Shown in pieces: positions 24,826 to 33,259 of a stretch of 64,000 nucleotides of DNA; the stretch's first letter is position 1, and every line of letters begins with the position of its first letter. The stretch is from an uncultured Ruminococcus sp. (GTDB lineage Bacteria; Bacillota; Clostridia; Oscillospirales; Ruminococcaceae): assembly GCA_910576995.1 (NCBI GenBank), contig CAJTLC010000013.1, positions 29,428 to 93,427 on the forward strand, given 5' to 3'. The position numbers were made by a program, and so were the translations under genes. The notes under the pieces were generated by a model that saw only the letters and a program-made list of their open reading frames with translations, was not told the DNA's origin and did no database searches.

Positions 24826-25552
24826 TATCGTTCACCACCCTTTCAAAAACTTCTTCCAGATTTGCGGCGTTATAACGCTTTTTCAATTCGTCCGTAGTGC
24901 CGCTGACGAGAAGATGACCTTTCGCGATTATTCCCACGCGGTCGGAAACGAATTCGATTTCAAGCATATTGTGGGAGGAAAGCAGGAACGACATTCCCTC
25001 TTCGGCGGCGAGCGTTTTTATCATTTTGCGGATCTCAATAGCGTTGAGAACGTCAAGACCGCTGGTAGGCTCGTCGAGGATCGCAAGCGCAGGCTTATTC
25101 ATAACGGCGCGCGACAGGAGCAGTTTACGAATCATACCGCGGCTGTAGCTGCCGATCTTATCGTTAAGACGGTCGCCCAGACCGCATATTTTTTCCGCGC
25201 GCTCTACATATCCGTTGACAGCGTCAATATCAGTTGAAAACAAACCCGCCATAAAGCGCAGATATTTTTTGCCGGTCATATTTTTATACGCGCCCGCTTC
25301 GTCGGGAAGATACGTAATACAGCCGCGAACCTTATCGGGCTCTTTAATGACGCTGTAGCCGTTGACTGTGGCGTCGCCGTCCGTAGGGGTGATAAGCGTC
25401 GATATCATGCGTATAGTCGTGGTTTTTCCTGCGCCGTTAGGTCCGATCAGCGCGAAAATTTCGCCCTTTCCTATTTCGAAAGAAACTTTGTCCGCCGCAA
25501 GAACTTTTTTGTACTGCTTGGAAAGTTCTTTGACTTCAAGAATTTTTTCCAT
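24812..25552 (-). CDS. ABC exporter ATP-binding protein (NatA-like)
   Basis: 246 aa. Walker A GPNGAGKTTT, Q-loop region, signature YSRGMIRKLLLSRAV (variant of LSGGQ), Walker B LAILDEPTSGLD, and switch His in LLSSHNM. Partner of the overlapping permease. The predicted transcript from 25827-25855 carries a 5' leader of about 270 nt with a hairpin element in it. Confidence 0.93.
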   Translation of the reverse strand: MEKILEVKELSKQYKKVLAADKVSFEIGKGEIFALIGPNGAGKTTTIRMISTLITPTDGDATVNGYSVIKEPDKVRGCITYLPDEAGAYKNMTGKKYLRFMAGLFSTDIDAVNGYVERAEKICGLGDRLNDKIGSYSRGMIRKLLLSRAVMNKPALAILDEPTSGLDVLNAIEIRKMIKTLAAEEGMSFLLSSHNMLEIEFVSDRVGIIAKGHLLVSGTTDELKKRYNAANLEEVFERVVNDNEIL

Positions 25553-25592
25553 ACATAAAATACCTCTTTTCCGTAATGCAATTTAGCATTTT

Positions 25593-25755
25593 AGAACCTG
25601 TCTTCACAAGGTTTGTGTGCGGATTTTCGAGCATAATTTTGTCGAGTGCAAGGAGAAAAAGCGAAAGCATACTGTCGTATGGTGAGCTTTTTCAACGCAG
25701 CAATCGGCAAAATTTGCCGAAAAGACGTGCGCTATATCTTGTGAAGACAGGTTCT
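25593..25755 (+). repeat. Long-hairpin element, family A, copy 1
   Basis: 163 bp with perfect 18-bp ends AGAACCTGTCTTCACAAG and its complement. The centre carries CATAC-TGTC-GTATG (25668-25681) flanked by AAAAAGC/GCTTTTT and by CAAGGA and AACGCAG. Copy 2 is at 51122-51284 in the opposite orientation. It lies in the predicted 5' leader of the NatAB operon. Confidence 0.88.
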
Positions 25756-25813
25756 TATAATTATATCATACATTCTGAAAAAAGTAAATAGATTTTTCAA
25801 AACATATTAACGT

Positions 25814-25862
25814 TAAACCGTTATAAATTATATCACATATGAAACAAAAAGTCAACGGTTTA
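25814..25862 (-). promoter_or_regulatory. NatAB promoter framed by an inverted repeat
   Basis: Minus strand TTGACT, 17 bp, TATAAT (25827-25855) lies between TAAACCGTT (25814-25822) and AACGGTTTA (25854-25862). The left arm sits at the start-site side and the right arm overlaps the -35 region: an operator layout, probably for the neighbouring XRE protein. Confidence 0.65.
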
Positions 25863-25956
25863 CCGACAATTTATCTCTATAAAAAATGATATTATTATTT
25901 ATGAAGTTTATACAGAATGCAGATGAAAATTTTAATAAACGAAAGAGGGCATTTTT

Positions 25957-26199
25957 ATGAGTATTTCAGAGGCGGTTTCGGAAAGAATACTGGAACTTTG
26001 CAGGATGAACGGGATAACAGTTAATAAGCTGTCAACGATATCGGGAGTAACGCAGTCGACGGTTAATGATATAGTTAACCGCAGAGCGAAAAATATCGGC
26101 ATTGTGACTATTAAAAAGCTATGCGACGGCTTGAATATTTCCATAACCGATTTTTTTGAGACCGATACATTCAGGCAGCTTGAACAGGAACTTTATTAG
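25957..26199 (+). CDS. XRE-family transcriptional regulator
   Basis: 80 aa, a single helix-turn-helix domain: NKLSTISGVTQSTVNDIVNRRAKNIGIVTIKKLCDGL. No other domain. GAAAGAGGGC precedes the start. It is divergent from NatAB and about 90 bp upstream of the promoter of the solute-binding operon, so it could control the exporter, the operon or itself. Confidence 0.9.
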   Translation: MSISEAVSERILELCRMNGITVNKLSTISGVTQSTVNDIVNRRAKNIGIVTIKKLCDGLNISITDFFETDTFRQLEQELY

Positions 26200-26218
26200 A
26201 AATACTGACGTTTTATTC

Positions 26219-26247
26219 TTGACAATAAGCGATAAATTTGGTATAAT
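26219..26247 (+). promoter_or_regulatory. Promoter of the solute-binding/DUF5696 operon
   Basis: TTGACA, 17 bp, TATAAT; perfect consensus about 40 nt before the start codon. Confidence 0.85.
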
Positions 26248-26289
26248 TGTTAAGAAATCACTGGTGAACAGCGGAAAGGCGGAAGTTGC

Positions 26290-29223
26290 TTGAACATGAA
26301 AAAAATAATGCGCGGAATATGTTCGGGAGTCATGGCGAATCTTATCCTTATGACGGCAATATCTTCTCCGCTCGATTCAATTGCGGAGGAAACTGTCGGG
26401 AACGCTGAACTTTACAATGCGGACTCTGATGATGAGTATTACCGCTTTGACCCGATAGATAGCGATATCCCGACGTTCAGCGAATATTATGATAAATACA
26501 AAGACGAATTTCGCCCTGAAGCCGAGATAGGATTTGGAACGAAAGACATGATCAGTACGGAAAAAGGCGTGTTCTCTACGGGCAGTTACGGTGCGGGCGG
26601 CGATATACGCGACAACGTACTTATATGGGAAAGCGGAGAAGGCGAAGTTTTGTATGAGATAAACGTCGAAGAACCGGGGATATACTGCCTTGGGGTGAAC
26701 TATTTTCCACTGGAATCCAACAGCGCCCATATCGAGCTTTCCATGACTATAGACGGCGAAATTCCCTATGATACCGCGTCGAGGATAACCCTTAACCGCG
26801 TCTGGGTGAATGAAACGGATATTTACGAAGATTCGCGCGGTAATCAGGTTCGCCCTGCCCAGATACAGAAAGGTATGTGGCAAAGCTGCACAGTCGGCGA
26901 CGTGGACGGTCTTTTCGGCGAGCCGCTTTTCTTTTATCTCGAAAAGGGCAGCCACGAGATCGGATTTTCATCGGAGCGAGCGCAGTTTGCGATAGAGAGC
27001 CTGCGATTTTTCAATCCGGAAAAACTGCCGGATTACAGCGAATATCGCGCGTCTTTCGGCGATTGCGGGAATGCTTCATCCCTTATCCGTCTGGAGGGCG
27101 AAAATGCGGATTATAAATCGGATTTTACATTGTGTCCGAATTCCGACCGCTCAAGCTATCTGACGTCCCCGTCCGACCCTGTTAAAGTCGTATACAATAC
27201 GATCGGCGGGGATAACTGGAAAAAAGCTCTTCAATCCGTCACTTGGATTATCCCGAAAGAGAATATCGGAAACGGCGGTTTGTACAGTATCGGGATAAAG
27301 GCGCGGCAGGATCAGATGCGCGGATTTTATTCTAACAGGCGCGTTTATATCGACGGCGAAGTGCCGTGCCGCGAACTTGATCAGGTGAAATTCGGCTATG
27401 ATACTGATTGGAACGTAGTTTCCCCGAAAACGGAAAGTGGAGAAACTATATTCGTATATCTTGACGGCGGCAGAGATCATACTATAACTCTTGAATGCGT
27501 TCCGGGGGAAATTGGCGAATCCATGCGGAAGCTTGACAGAGCAGTAACAAAATTGAACGGCTATTACAGGCAGATACTCATGATTACAGGACCGTCGCCT
27601 GATAAATATACCGATTATTACGTACATGAAAAAGTTCCCGGATTAGTGGACGGGCTGTCGGAAATTTCGCGGCAGCTTAAAGAGATTCAGGGCGCAATAG
27701 AATCGCTTTCGGGTTCGTCTGGTTCGGAGGCTGCCTCTCTTGAAAATATGGCTGTAATTCTTGATAAATGCACGGCGAAGCCTTTGAAGATACCGAATTA
27801 TCTTAAAGCGATGAAAGACAATATCGCGTCGCTGTCGGCGTGGATGCGCGATTACCGCGACCAGCCCCTTGAAATCGACTACATCGAACTCGCTCCCGAA
27901 GGAGTTGAATTTTCTGACTGCGGAGAGAATTTTTTCAGATCCGCCGAATTCGGGATAAAATCATTTTTCGGTTCATTTTTCGAGGACTACACGACGCTTT
28001 CCGACGTAAACGGCGAGGACGCTATTGAAGTATGGGTGCCGCTGGGAAGAGATCAGGCGCAGGTCATAAACGAAATGGTGGAGAACGAATTCACGCCGGA
28101 ATACGATATACCGATCTCCGTACATCTCGTTTCGGGAGGCATAATGGAAGCTGCCCTTGCCGGCGAAGAACCCGATGCTGCGCTGTTTCTGGGAGAGGAA
28201 TTTCCTGTAAATCTTGCGGCGCGCGGTCTGCTGACGGATATTTCGCAGGAGGCTGATTTTTCCGAAGTCAGGCGGAGATTTCAGAGAAACGCCATGACTC
28301 CGTACGAATATAACGGCGGAGTTTACGGTCTGCCGATAAGTCAGACGTTCCCTATGATGTTCTACAGAACCGATATTCTTGCGGAACTCGGCTATACTTC
28401 GCCGCCCGAAACATGGACGGAACTTATAGATATGCTGCCTGCTTTGCAGAGGAATTATATGTCGGTCGGACTGGTATTGCCGCCGCAGGATATTTCTCCC
28501 GCAACGGAAGCGGGTCATACGTACGCGATGCTGCTTTTGCAGAAAGGCGGAAGTTACTACAACGGCGATCTTACGGAATCTGCGCTGGATTCGGCAGAAG
28601 CCGTGCAGTCTTTTGAAGAGTGGACGGATTTTTATACAAAATACGGTTTCGTTCAGACATACGACGCGTTCAGCCGTTTCAGAACGGGCGAATATCCTAT
28701 CGTGATAGCGGAGTATACGTTTTACAATCAGCTGACGGCGGCTTCTCCCGAAATAAAGGGGGCGTGGGAATTCTGTCAGGTTCCCGGTACTGTCCGCGAA
28801 GACGGAACGGTCTCTCATGCGGCGAATTCAACGGGCATGGGAGCAGTAATTTTTAAAAAAGCCGCAAATAAGGAAAATGCATGGAAATTCATAAAATGGT
28901 TTACCGAAGCCGATTCTCAGGCGCATTACGGAACGCAGACAGAGGGGTTGATGGGAACTATGGGAAGATTCGACACCGCGAACGTTGAAGCCCTGTCGCG
29001 GCTGTCTTGGTCGGAGAATGAATTGAAGCGGCTTTACGATCAGCAGGAGGAGTTGTCGGAAATTCCCGTTTTGCCGTCCTCGTATGCGGTAACGAGAAAT
29101 ATTATGAACGCGTTCAGAGAGACGGTCAACAATATGGAAAATCCGCGCGATACTCTTATATGGTATAACCGCGATATAAATGAAGAAATCGCAAGAAAAC
29201 GGGAAGATCTTGAAGGGGAGTAA
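26290..29223 (+). CDS. Very large extracellular solute-binding protein
   Basis: 977 aa, roughly twice the usual size. An N-terminal signal-like segment (GICSGVMANLILMTAISS) has no lipobox Cys at a cleavage site. Residues 60-400 look like two beta-sandwich modules; 430-530 a helical linker; about 560-960 a family-1-type binding domain with DAALFLGEEFPVNLAARGLL, YGLPISQTFPMMFYRTDIL, and TGMGAVIFKKAANKENAWKFIKWF. I take the start as TTG, 7 nt after AAAGGCGG, with ATG two codons later as alternative. First gene of an eight-gene operon; the ligand is probably a saccharide, by permease type only. Confidence 0.85.
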   Translation: MNMKKIMRGICSGVMANLILMTAISSPLDSIAEETVGNAELYNADSDDEYYRFDPIDSDIPTFSEYYDKYKDEFRPEAEIGFGTKDMISTEKGVFSTGSYGAGGDIRDNVLIWESGEGEVLYEINVEEPGIYCLGVNYFPLESNSAHIELSMTIDGEIPYDTASRITLNRVWVNETDIYEDSRGNQVRPAQIQKGMWQSCTVGDVDGLFGEPLFFYLEKGSHEIGFSSERAQFAIESLRFFNPEKLPDYSEYRASFGDCGNASSLIRLEGENADYKSDFTLCPNSDRSSYLTSPSDPVKVVYNTIGGDNWKKALQSVTWIIPKENIGNGGLYSIGIKARQDQMRGFYSNRRVYIDGEVPCRELDQVKFGYDTDWNVVSPKTESGETIFVYLDGGRDHTITLECVPGEIGESMRKLDRAVTKLNGYYRQILMITGPSPDKYTDYYVHEKVPGLVDGLSEISRQLKEIQGAIESLSGSSGSEAASLENMAVILDKCTAKPLKIPNYLKAMKDNIASLSAWMRDYRDQPLEIDYIELAPEGVEFSDCGENFFRSAEFGIKSFFGSFFEDYTTLSDVNGEDAIEVWVPLGRDQAQVINEMVENEFTPEYDIPISVHLVSGGIMEAALAGEEPDAALFLGEEFPVNLAARGLLTDISQEADFSEVRRRFQRNAMTPYEYNGGVYGLPISQTFPMMFYRTDILAELGYTSPPETWTELIDMLPALQRNYMSVGLVLPPQDISPATEAGHTYAMLLLQKGGSYYNGDLTESALDSAEAVQSFEEWTDFYTKYGFVQTYDAFSRFRTGEYPIVIAEYTFYNQLTAASPEIKGAWEFCQVPGTVREDGTVSHAANSTGMGAVIFKKAANKENAWKFIKWFTEADSQAHYGTQTEGLMGTMGRFDTANVEALSRLSWSENELKRLYDQQEELSEIPVLPSSYAVTRNIMNAFRETVNNMENPRDTLIWYNRDINEEIARKREDLEGE

Positions 29224-29227
29224 CGGC

Positions 29228-30151
29228 ATGGCGCGTTCGGAGACGTACAAAAATGAGAAAAAAAGCAGCATCAAAGAATTATGGCGCGATATAAAGCGTA
29301 ATAAAGCTTGTTATGGTATGCTTGCGCCGTTTATGATATTTTTCATCATCTTTACCGTGATACCCGTCGTTATGTCGCTGCCCATGGGATTTACGGATTT
29401 CAACATGGCTCAGACTCCGAAATTCGTGGGATTGTCCAACTATATAAATCTTTTCCTCTCGGATAAGATATTCATGCGTTCGATCCGAGTAACGCTCGTA
29501 TTTACTATTTTTACAGGACCTGTCAGTTATGTTGTCTGCTTTATGCTGGCCTGGCTGATAAATGAAATGCCGAAAAAACTGAAGACGATTTTCACGCTGA
29601 TATTTTACGTGCCGTCAATGGCGAATATTTATACCGTATGGCAGCTTATTTTCAGCGGCGATATGAACGGATATCTTAATTCTTTTCTTATAAATCTGGG
29701 AATTATAAACGCTCCTGTTCAGTGGCTTACAGACGGAAATTACGTACTTGGCGCATCCATAGCGGTTCAGCTCTGGATATCTCTCGGGGCAGGTTTTCTT
29801 GCACTTCGTGCGGGATTTCAGAATATTGACCGCACATTATATGAAGCGGGCGCGATCGAGGGCATACGAAATCGCTGGCAGGAACTTATTTACATAGTGA
29901 TACCCTCTATGAAACCGCAGATGATGTTTGCAGCCGTTATGCAGATAGTAAGTTCTTTTACGGCTGGAACGGTTGCGCAGAATCTTGTTGGATTCCCCAG
30001 TACGGATTATCGGGCGCACACGATTATGACTCATGCTTACGATTACGGCTGGGTGCGCTATGAAATGGGCTATGCTGCGGCGATATGCATGGTTCTTTTC
30101 GCTGTTATGTTTTTGTGCAGCAAGCTGATAGGCAGAGTGTTGAATAAATAA
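29228..30151 (+). CDS. Carbohydrate-type ABC permease 1 (LplB/UgpA-like)
   Basis: 307 aa, six membrane segments. The cytoplasmic coupling (EAA) loop is LYEAGAIEGIRNRWQELIYIVIPSMKP. The start is the ATG after GGGGAG, 4 bp past the solute-binding gene. A MalF-type partner for the next permease. No ATPase gene is nearby, so a shared MsmK-like ATPase is likely. Confidence 0.92.
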   Translation: MARSETYKNEKKSSIKELWRDIKRNKACYGMLAPFMIFFIIFTVIPVVMSLPMGFTDFNMAQTPKFVGLSNYINLFLSDKIFMRSIRVTLVFTIFTGPVSYVVCFMLAWLINEMPKKLKTIFTLIFYVPSMANIYTVWQLIFSGDMNGYLNSFLINLGIINAPVQWLTDGNYVLGASIAVQLWISLGAGFLALRAGFQNIDRTLYEAGAIEGIRNRWQELIYIVIPSMKPQMMFAAVMQIVSSFTAGTVAQNLVGFPSTDYRAHTIMTHAYDYGWVRYEMGYAAAICMVLFAVMFLCSKLIGRVLNK

Positions 30152-30160
30152 GGTCTGTAT

Positions 30161-30187
30161 CAGAACTTGTTATAGGAACAAGCTCTG
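30161..30187. repeat. Short hairpin between the first two permease genes
   Basis: CAGA.CTTGTT (ATAGG) AACAAG..CTG. Its left arm resembles the ends of family A elements (AGAACTTGT). No central core is present. Confidence 0.4.
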
Positions 30188-30252
30188 AAATCCCTTGCGC
30201 GCGTCAGTCCTGCATTTTGGGACGGATTATATTGCTCTAAGGAGGCGTAAAG

Positions 30253-31131
30253 TTGGCTAAGATAAATACGGCGAAGCTGAAAGCTTCCAACAGATCGGCG
30301 GGCAGGAAAAAAGGCGGAACTATAGCCGTATTTTTCTTTCTCCTGATAACGGGAATATTCATGGTAATGCCCATATATCTCACAATCGTCATGTCGGTAA
30401 AACCTGTTGAGGAACTTTTTGTATTCCCTCCGAAACTTTACGCCATAAGACCTACTCTCGATAATTTCCGTGATATGTTCGATTCTCTCAACAGCAGCCG
30501 CGTACCTTTTTCGAGATATGTTTTTAACAGCCTGTACGTAACTCTCACTGTAACGGCGCTTCAATGCATATTTTCTGCAATGGCTGCTTTTGTACTGGCG
30601 AAATGCAGATTTCCGGGCAGCAAGGCTGTAAACTGGATAATAGTTACCGCGCTGTTATATCAAAGCAACGTAATATATATAATGCAGTATATCGTTATGT
30701 CAAGGCTTGGTATTATTGATAAGCCGCTTGCGCTTATACTGCCGTCGATAGCGTCGCCCATGGGAGTATTTCTCATGCGCCAATCTATAAGTCAGATACC
30801 GGATTCCATGATAGAAGCCGCAAAAGTTGACGGAGCGGGCTTGATGAGGATATGTTGGCAGATAGTTATGCCGAATCAGAAGCCTGCGCTTATGACGCTT
30901 GTCATATTTGCATTTCAGGCGGCTTGGAATCTTCAGGCAGGTTCGCTTATATTTCAGGAGCAGTACAAAACGCTTCCAACGGTAGTCGCTCAGGCTGCGG
31001 CGTCTGGAATCGCGAAAGCGGGCGTGGCAATGGCTGCGGCGGTATTTATGCTTGTGCCTCCTGTAGTCGTGTTCATGCTTGCTCAGCGGAAAGTCATCGA
31101 AACTATGGCGTATTCGGGAATAAAGGAATGA
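30253..31131 (+). CDS. Carbohydrate-type ABC permease 2 (LplC/UgpE-like)
   Basis: 292 aa, six membrane segments, EAA loop DSMIEAAKVDGAGLMRICWQIVMPNQKPA. It starts at TTG, 9 nt after GGAGG; no ATG lies nearby in frame. Pairs with the preceding permease. The NHL gene starts at or just past its stop. Confidence 0.92.
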   Translation: MAKINTAKLKASNRSAGRKKGGTIAVFFFLLITGIFMVMPIYLTIVMSVKPVEELFVFPPKLYAIRPTLDNFRDMFDSLNSSRVPFSRYVFNSLYVTLTVTALQCIFSAMAAFVLAKCRFPGSKAVNWIIVTALLYQSNVIYIMQYIVMSRLGIIDKPLALILPSIASPMGVFLMRQSISQIPDSMIEAAKVDGAGLMRICWQIVMPNQKPALMTLVIFAFQAAWNLQAGSLIFQEQYKTLPTVVAQAAASGIAKAGVAMAAAVFMLVPPVVVFMLAQRKVIETMAYSGIKE

Positions 31132-31136
31132 CGTAT

Positions 31137-32618
31137 GTGAGATTAAAAAAAATAGCGGCGGCGTGTATTTCTTTGGCGTGCATGATCAGCGGAATGATCT
31201 CTTTAACTGCGTCCGCCGAACCTTATGAAAATTATAATTACGACCGCTGGAACGACCCCATACCGTCGCAGGCTGGTTATACTGCGGAGAGAAGCGTTTC
31301 GGGAAGCGATCTCGGAGCGGGTGAAATGGATTCTCCTTCCGATATCTTTTATGGGGCGGATGGCTTGTTTTACATTGCAGATTCGGGAAATAACAGGATA
31401 ATTGCAGCAGATGAAAACTTTACGGAAGCGGTAAGGATATACGACCGCTTTATAATGCCCGACGGCTCGGAAACTTTTCTGAAAAATCCCACGGGGATCT
31501 TTATTTCGGCTGCTGATAATAATATGTATATCGCGGACAGTGAGAATTCACGGGTGCTTGTAAGCGATAACGCCGGCAATGTGATAAAGGAAATAACGAA
31601 GCCTGAATCGGAGATTTTCAATCAGAAGCGTACTTTTACGCCGCTTCGCGTGATAGTTGATAAAGCCGGAAACGTTTACGCCGTTCTAAACAATATAACC
31701 ACCGGGGTTGCTATGTTCAAGCCCGACGGCGAATTTACGGGATTTTACGGAGCAAACAGAGTTCAGCCGACTTCGGAGATAATTTCCGATCATCTGACCG
31801 GTCTGTTCATGTCCGAGGAAAAACGGGCAAGGCGCGTCAGGAATGTTCCGTCCGGCGTTACGAATTTCGATATTGACGGCGATTTTATATTCACCTGCAC
31901 TTCTTCTGCAACACAGACGACGGATACGGTAAAAAAATTAAATGCAGCGGGAAATAATATTTTCGCAAATATGGAGCTGAATTTCGGAGACTATACGCCT
32001 GTTTACGATACAACTCGAAATAAACTGCTTGCTCCGTCAATAGTTGATATCGACATTGCGGAGGATGGCAATATAAATTGTCTTGATTTTACGACGGGCA
32101 GGATATTTCAGTATGACGAGGACTGCAATCTGCTTTTTATTACGGGAACTATCGCGAAGCAGACAGGCGGATTCGATCATGCGGCGGCTATCGAATCGCA
32201 CGGAGATAAGCTTTTTGTTGCGGATTCAATGAAAAATACCGTGACAATATTCGCGGAAACTGAATTCGGGGCGGTCGTTCATAAGGCTTCCGCGCTTCAC
32301 AACGGCGGCTATTACGACGAGGCTCTTGAACCTTGGCGAGAAGTGCTGCGGCTCGACGGAAATTACAGGCGCGCTCATCTCGGAGTTGCACTGGCATTGC
32401 TGCGGCAGGGCGATTATAAGGGCGCGATGAAATACGCAAAGCTTGCCAATGCAGGCGGAGTTTATGATAAGGCGTTCGAGGGATATCGAATGGAACTTAT
32501 ACGGGAGAATTTCGGAACTATCGTTTTTTCGGCTATGATAATTGCGGCAGCGGCGTCAATTATCCGCAGGAAAATTAAAATGCGCAGAAATTCGCGGAAT
32601 AAGGGGGAAACGTCATGA
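31137..32618 (+). CDS. Secreted/anchored NHL-repeat protein with TPR and C-terminal membrane helix
   Basis: 493 aa from the GTG 9 nt after AAAGGA (an ATG at 31128 overlaps the previous stop but abuts the ribosome site). Signal peptide, then NHL-type beta-propeller repeats (SPSDIFYGADGLFYIADSGNNRII; NPTGIFISAADNNMYIADSENSRVLV) to about residue 360, a TPR-like stretch (ALHNGGYYDEALEPWREVL..YRRAHLGVALALLRQGDYKGAMKYAK), and a final hydrophobic helix with a basic tail. It should face outward, anchored by that helix. It overlaps the next gene by 4 bp. Confidence 0.85.
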   Translation: MRLKKIAAACISLACMISGMISLTASAEPYENYNYDRWNDPIPSQAGYTAERSVSGSDLGAGEMDSPSDIFYGADGLFYIADSGNNRIIAADENFTEAVRIYDRFIMPDGSETFLKNPTGIFISAADNNMYIADSENSRVLVSDNAGNVIKEITKPESEIFNQKRTFTPLRVIVDKAGNVYAVLNNITTGVAMFKPDGEFTGFYGANRVQPTSEIISDHLTGLFMSEEKRARRVRNVPSGVTNFDIDGDFIFTCTSSATQTTDTVKKLNAAGNNIFANMELNFGDYTPVYDTTRNKLLAPSIVDIDIAEDGNINCLDFTTGRIFQYDEDCNLLFITGTIAKQTGGFDHAAAIESHGDKLFVADSMKNTVTIFAETEFGAVVHKASALHNGGYYDEALEPWREVLRLDGNYRRAHLGVALALLRQGDYKGAMKYAKLANAGGVYDKAFEGYRMELIRENFGTIVFSAMIIAAAASIIRRKIKMRRNSRNKGETS

Positions 32619-33247
32619 TAACGGAACTTAAGCCGATTGAATGGCTGAAACACGCGGTAACGCATCCTTTCGAGGGATTTGAGGATATGCGCTGGAAGAA
32701 AGCCGGTTCGCTTAAAATAGCGTTTTCCATTGTGTTTTTGCTCTTTATATCGCAAATTGCCGAAGAAAGGCTGTATGGATTTCAGTTTTACATTCCGTAT
32801 GATAAAATATTTAATATTGTGCCGTTCATCATGAAAAGCTTTGTTATTTTCGCGGCATGGACTATCGGAAACCGTGCTGTATGCACGTTTCTTGACGGCG
32901 AGGGAACATTGCGGAATATCTGCATTTACAGCGCGTACGCCCTTGTTCCCTATGTTGCGCAGAGTTTCATTAATACGCTGCTTTCTCATTTTCTCATTCG
33001 CGACGAATACGTATTTATGGAATCTATACGTATAATAGGCGTTTGCTGGACGCTGCTGCTGCTGTTTTCGGCAGTAAAATCGGTTCATCAATATTCGTTC
33101 GCGAGAACGATATCAGCCGTCGTATTTACAGTTGCTGCAATGTTTATAATGCTGTTTCTTCTTGTGCTTTTCATGTCGCTGATACAGCAGATATATCTTT
33201 TCATTTCGACCGTATATATGGAAATTACTTATCGCTTGCGCTCGTAG
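32615..33247 (+). CDS. YIP1-family membrane protein
   Basis: 210 aa with five or so membrane segments. N-terminal EWLKHAVTHPFEGFEDMRWKK is the typical cytoplasmic start of bacterial YIP1 proteins. Function is unknown. The ATGA overlap with the NHL gene implies coupling; the pair NHL-YIP1 probably acts together. Confidence 0.85.
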   Translation: MITELKPIEWLKHAVTHPFEGFEDMRWKKAGSLKIAFSIVFLLFISQIAEERLYGFQFYIPYDKIFNIVPFIMKSFVIFAAWTIGNRAVCTFLDGEGTLRNICIYSAYALVPYVAQSFINTLLSHFLIRDEYVFMESIRIIGVCWTLLLLFSAVKSVHQYSFARTISAVVFTVAAMFIMLFLLVLFMSLIQQIYLFISTVYMEITYRLRS

Positions 33248-33259
33248 GAGGTAATATTT

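Noticed and set aside
25593..25755. Insertion sequence remnant with a transposase
   Set aside because: Only 163 bp with no coding potential; conserved length and structure without any transposase in the window.
30161..30187. Sixth copy of the long-hairpin element
   Set aside because: Ends resemble family A but the central core and length are missing.
30852..31136. Long N-terminal extension of the NHL gene reading through the second permease gene
   Set aside because: It overlaps the permease in another frame and lacks a ribosome site; a signal peptide begins right at the GTG/ATG near 31128-31137.
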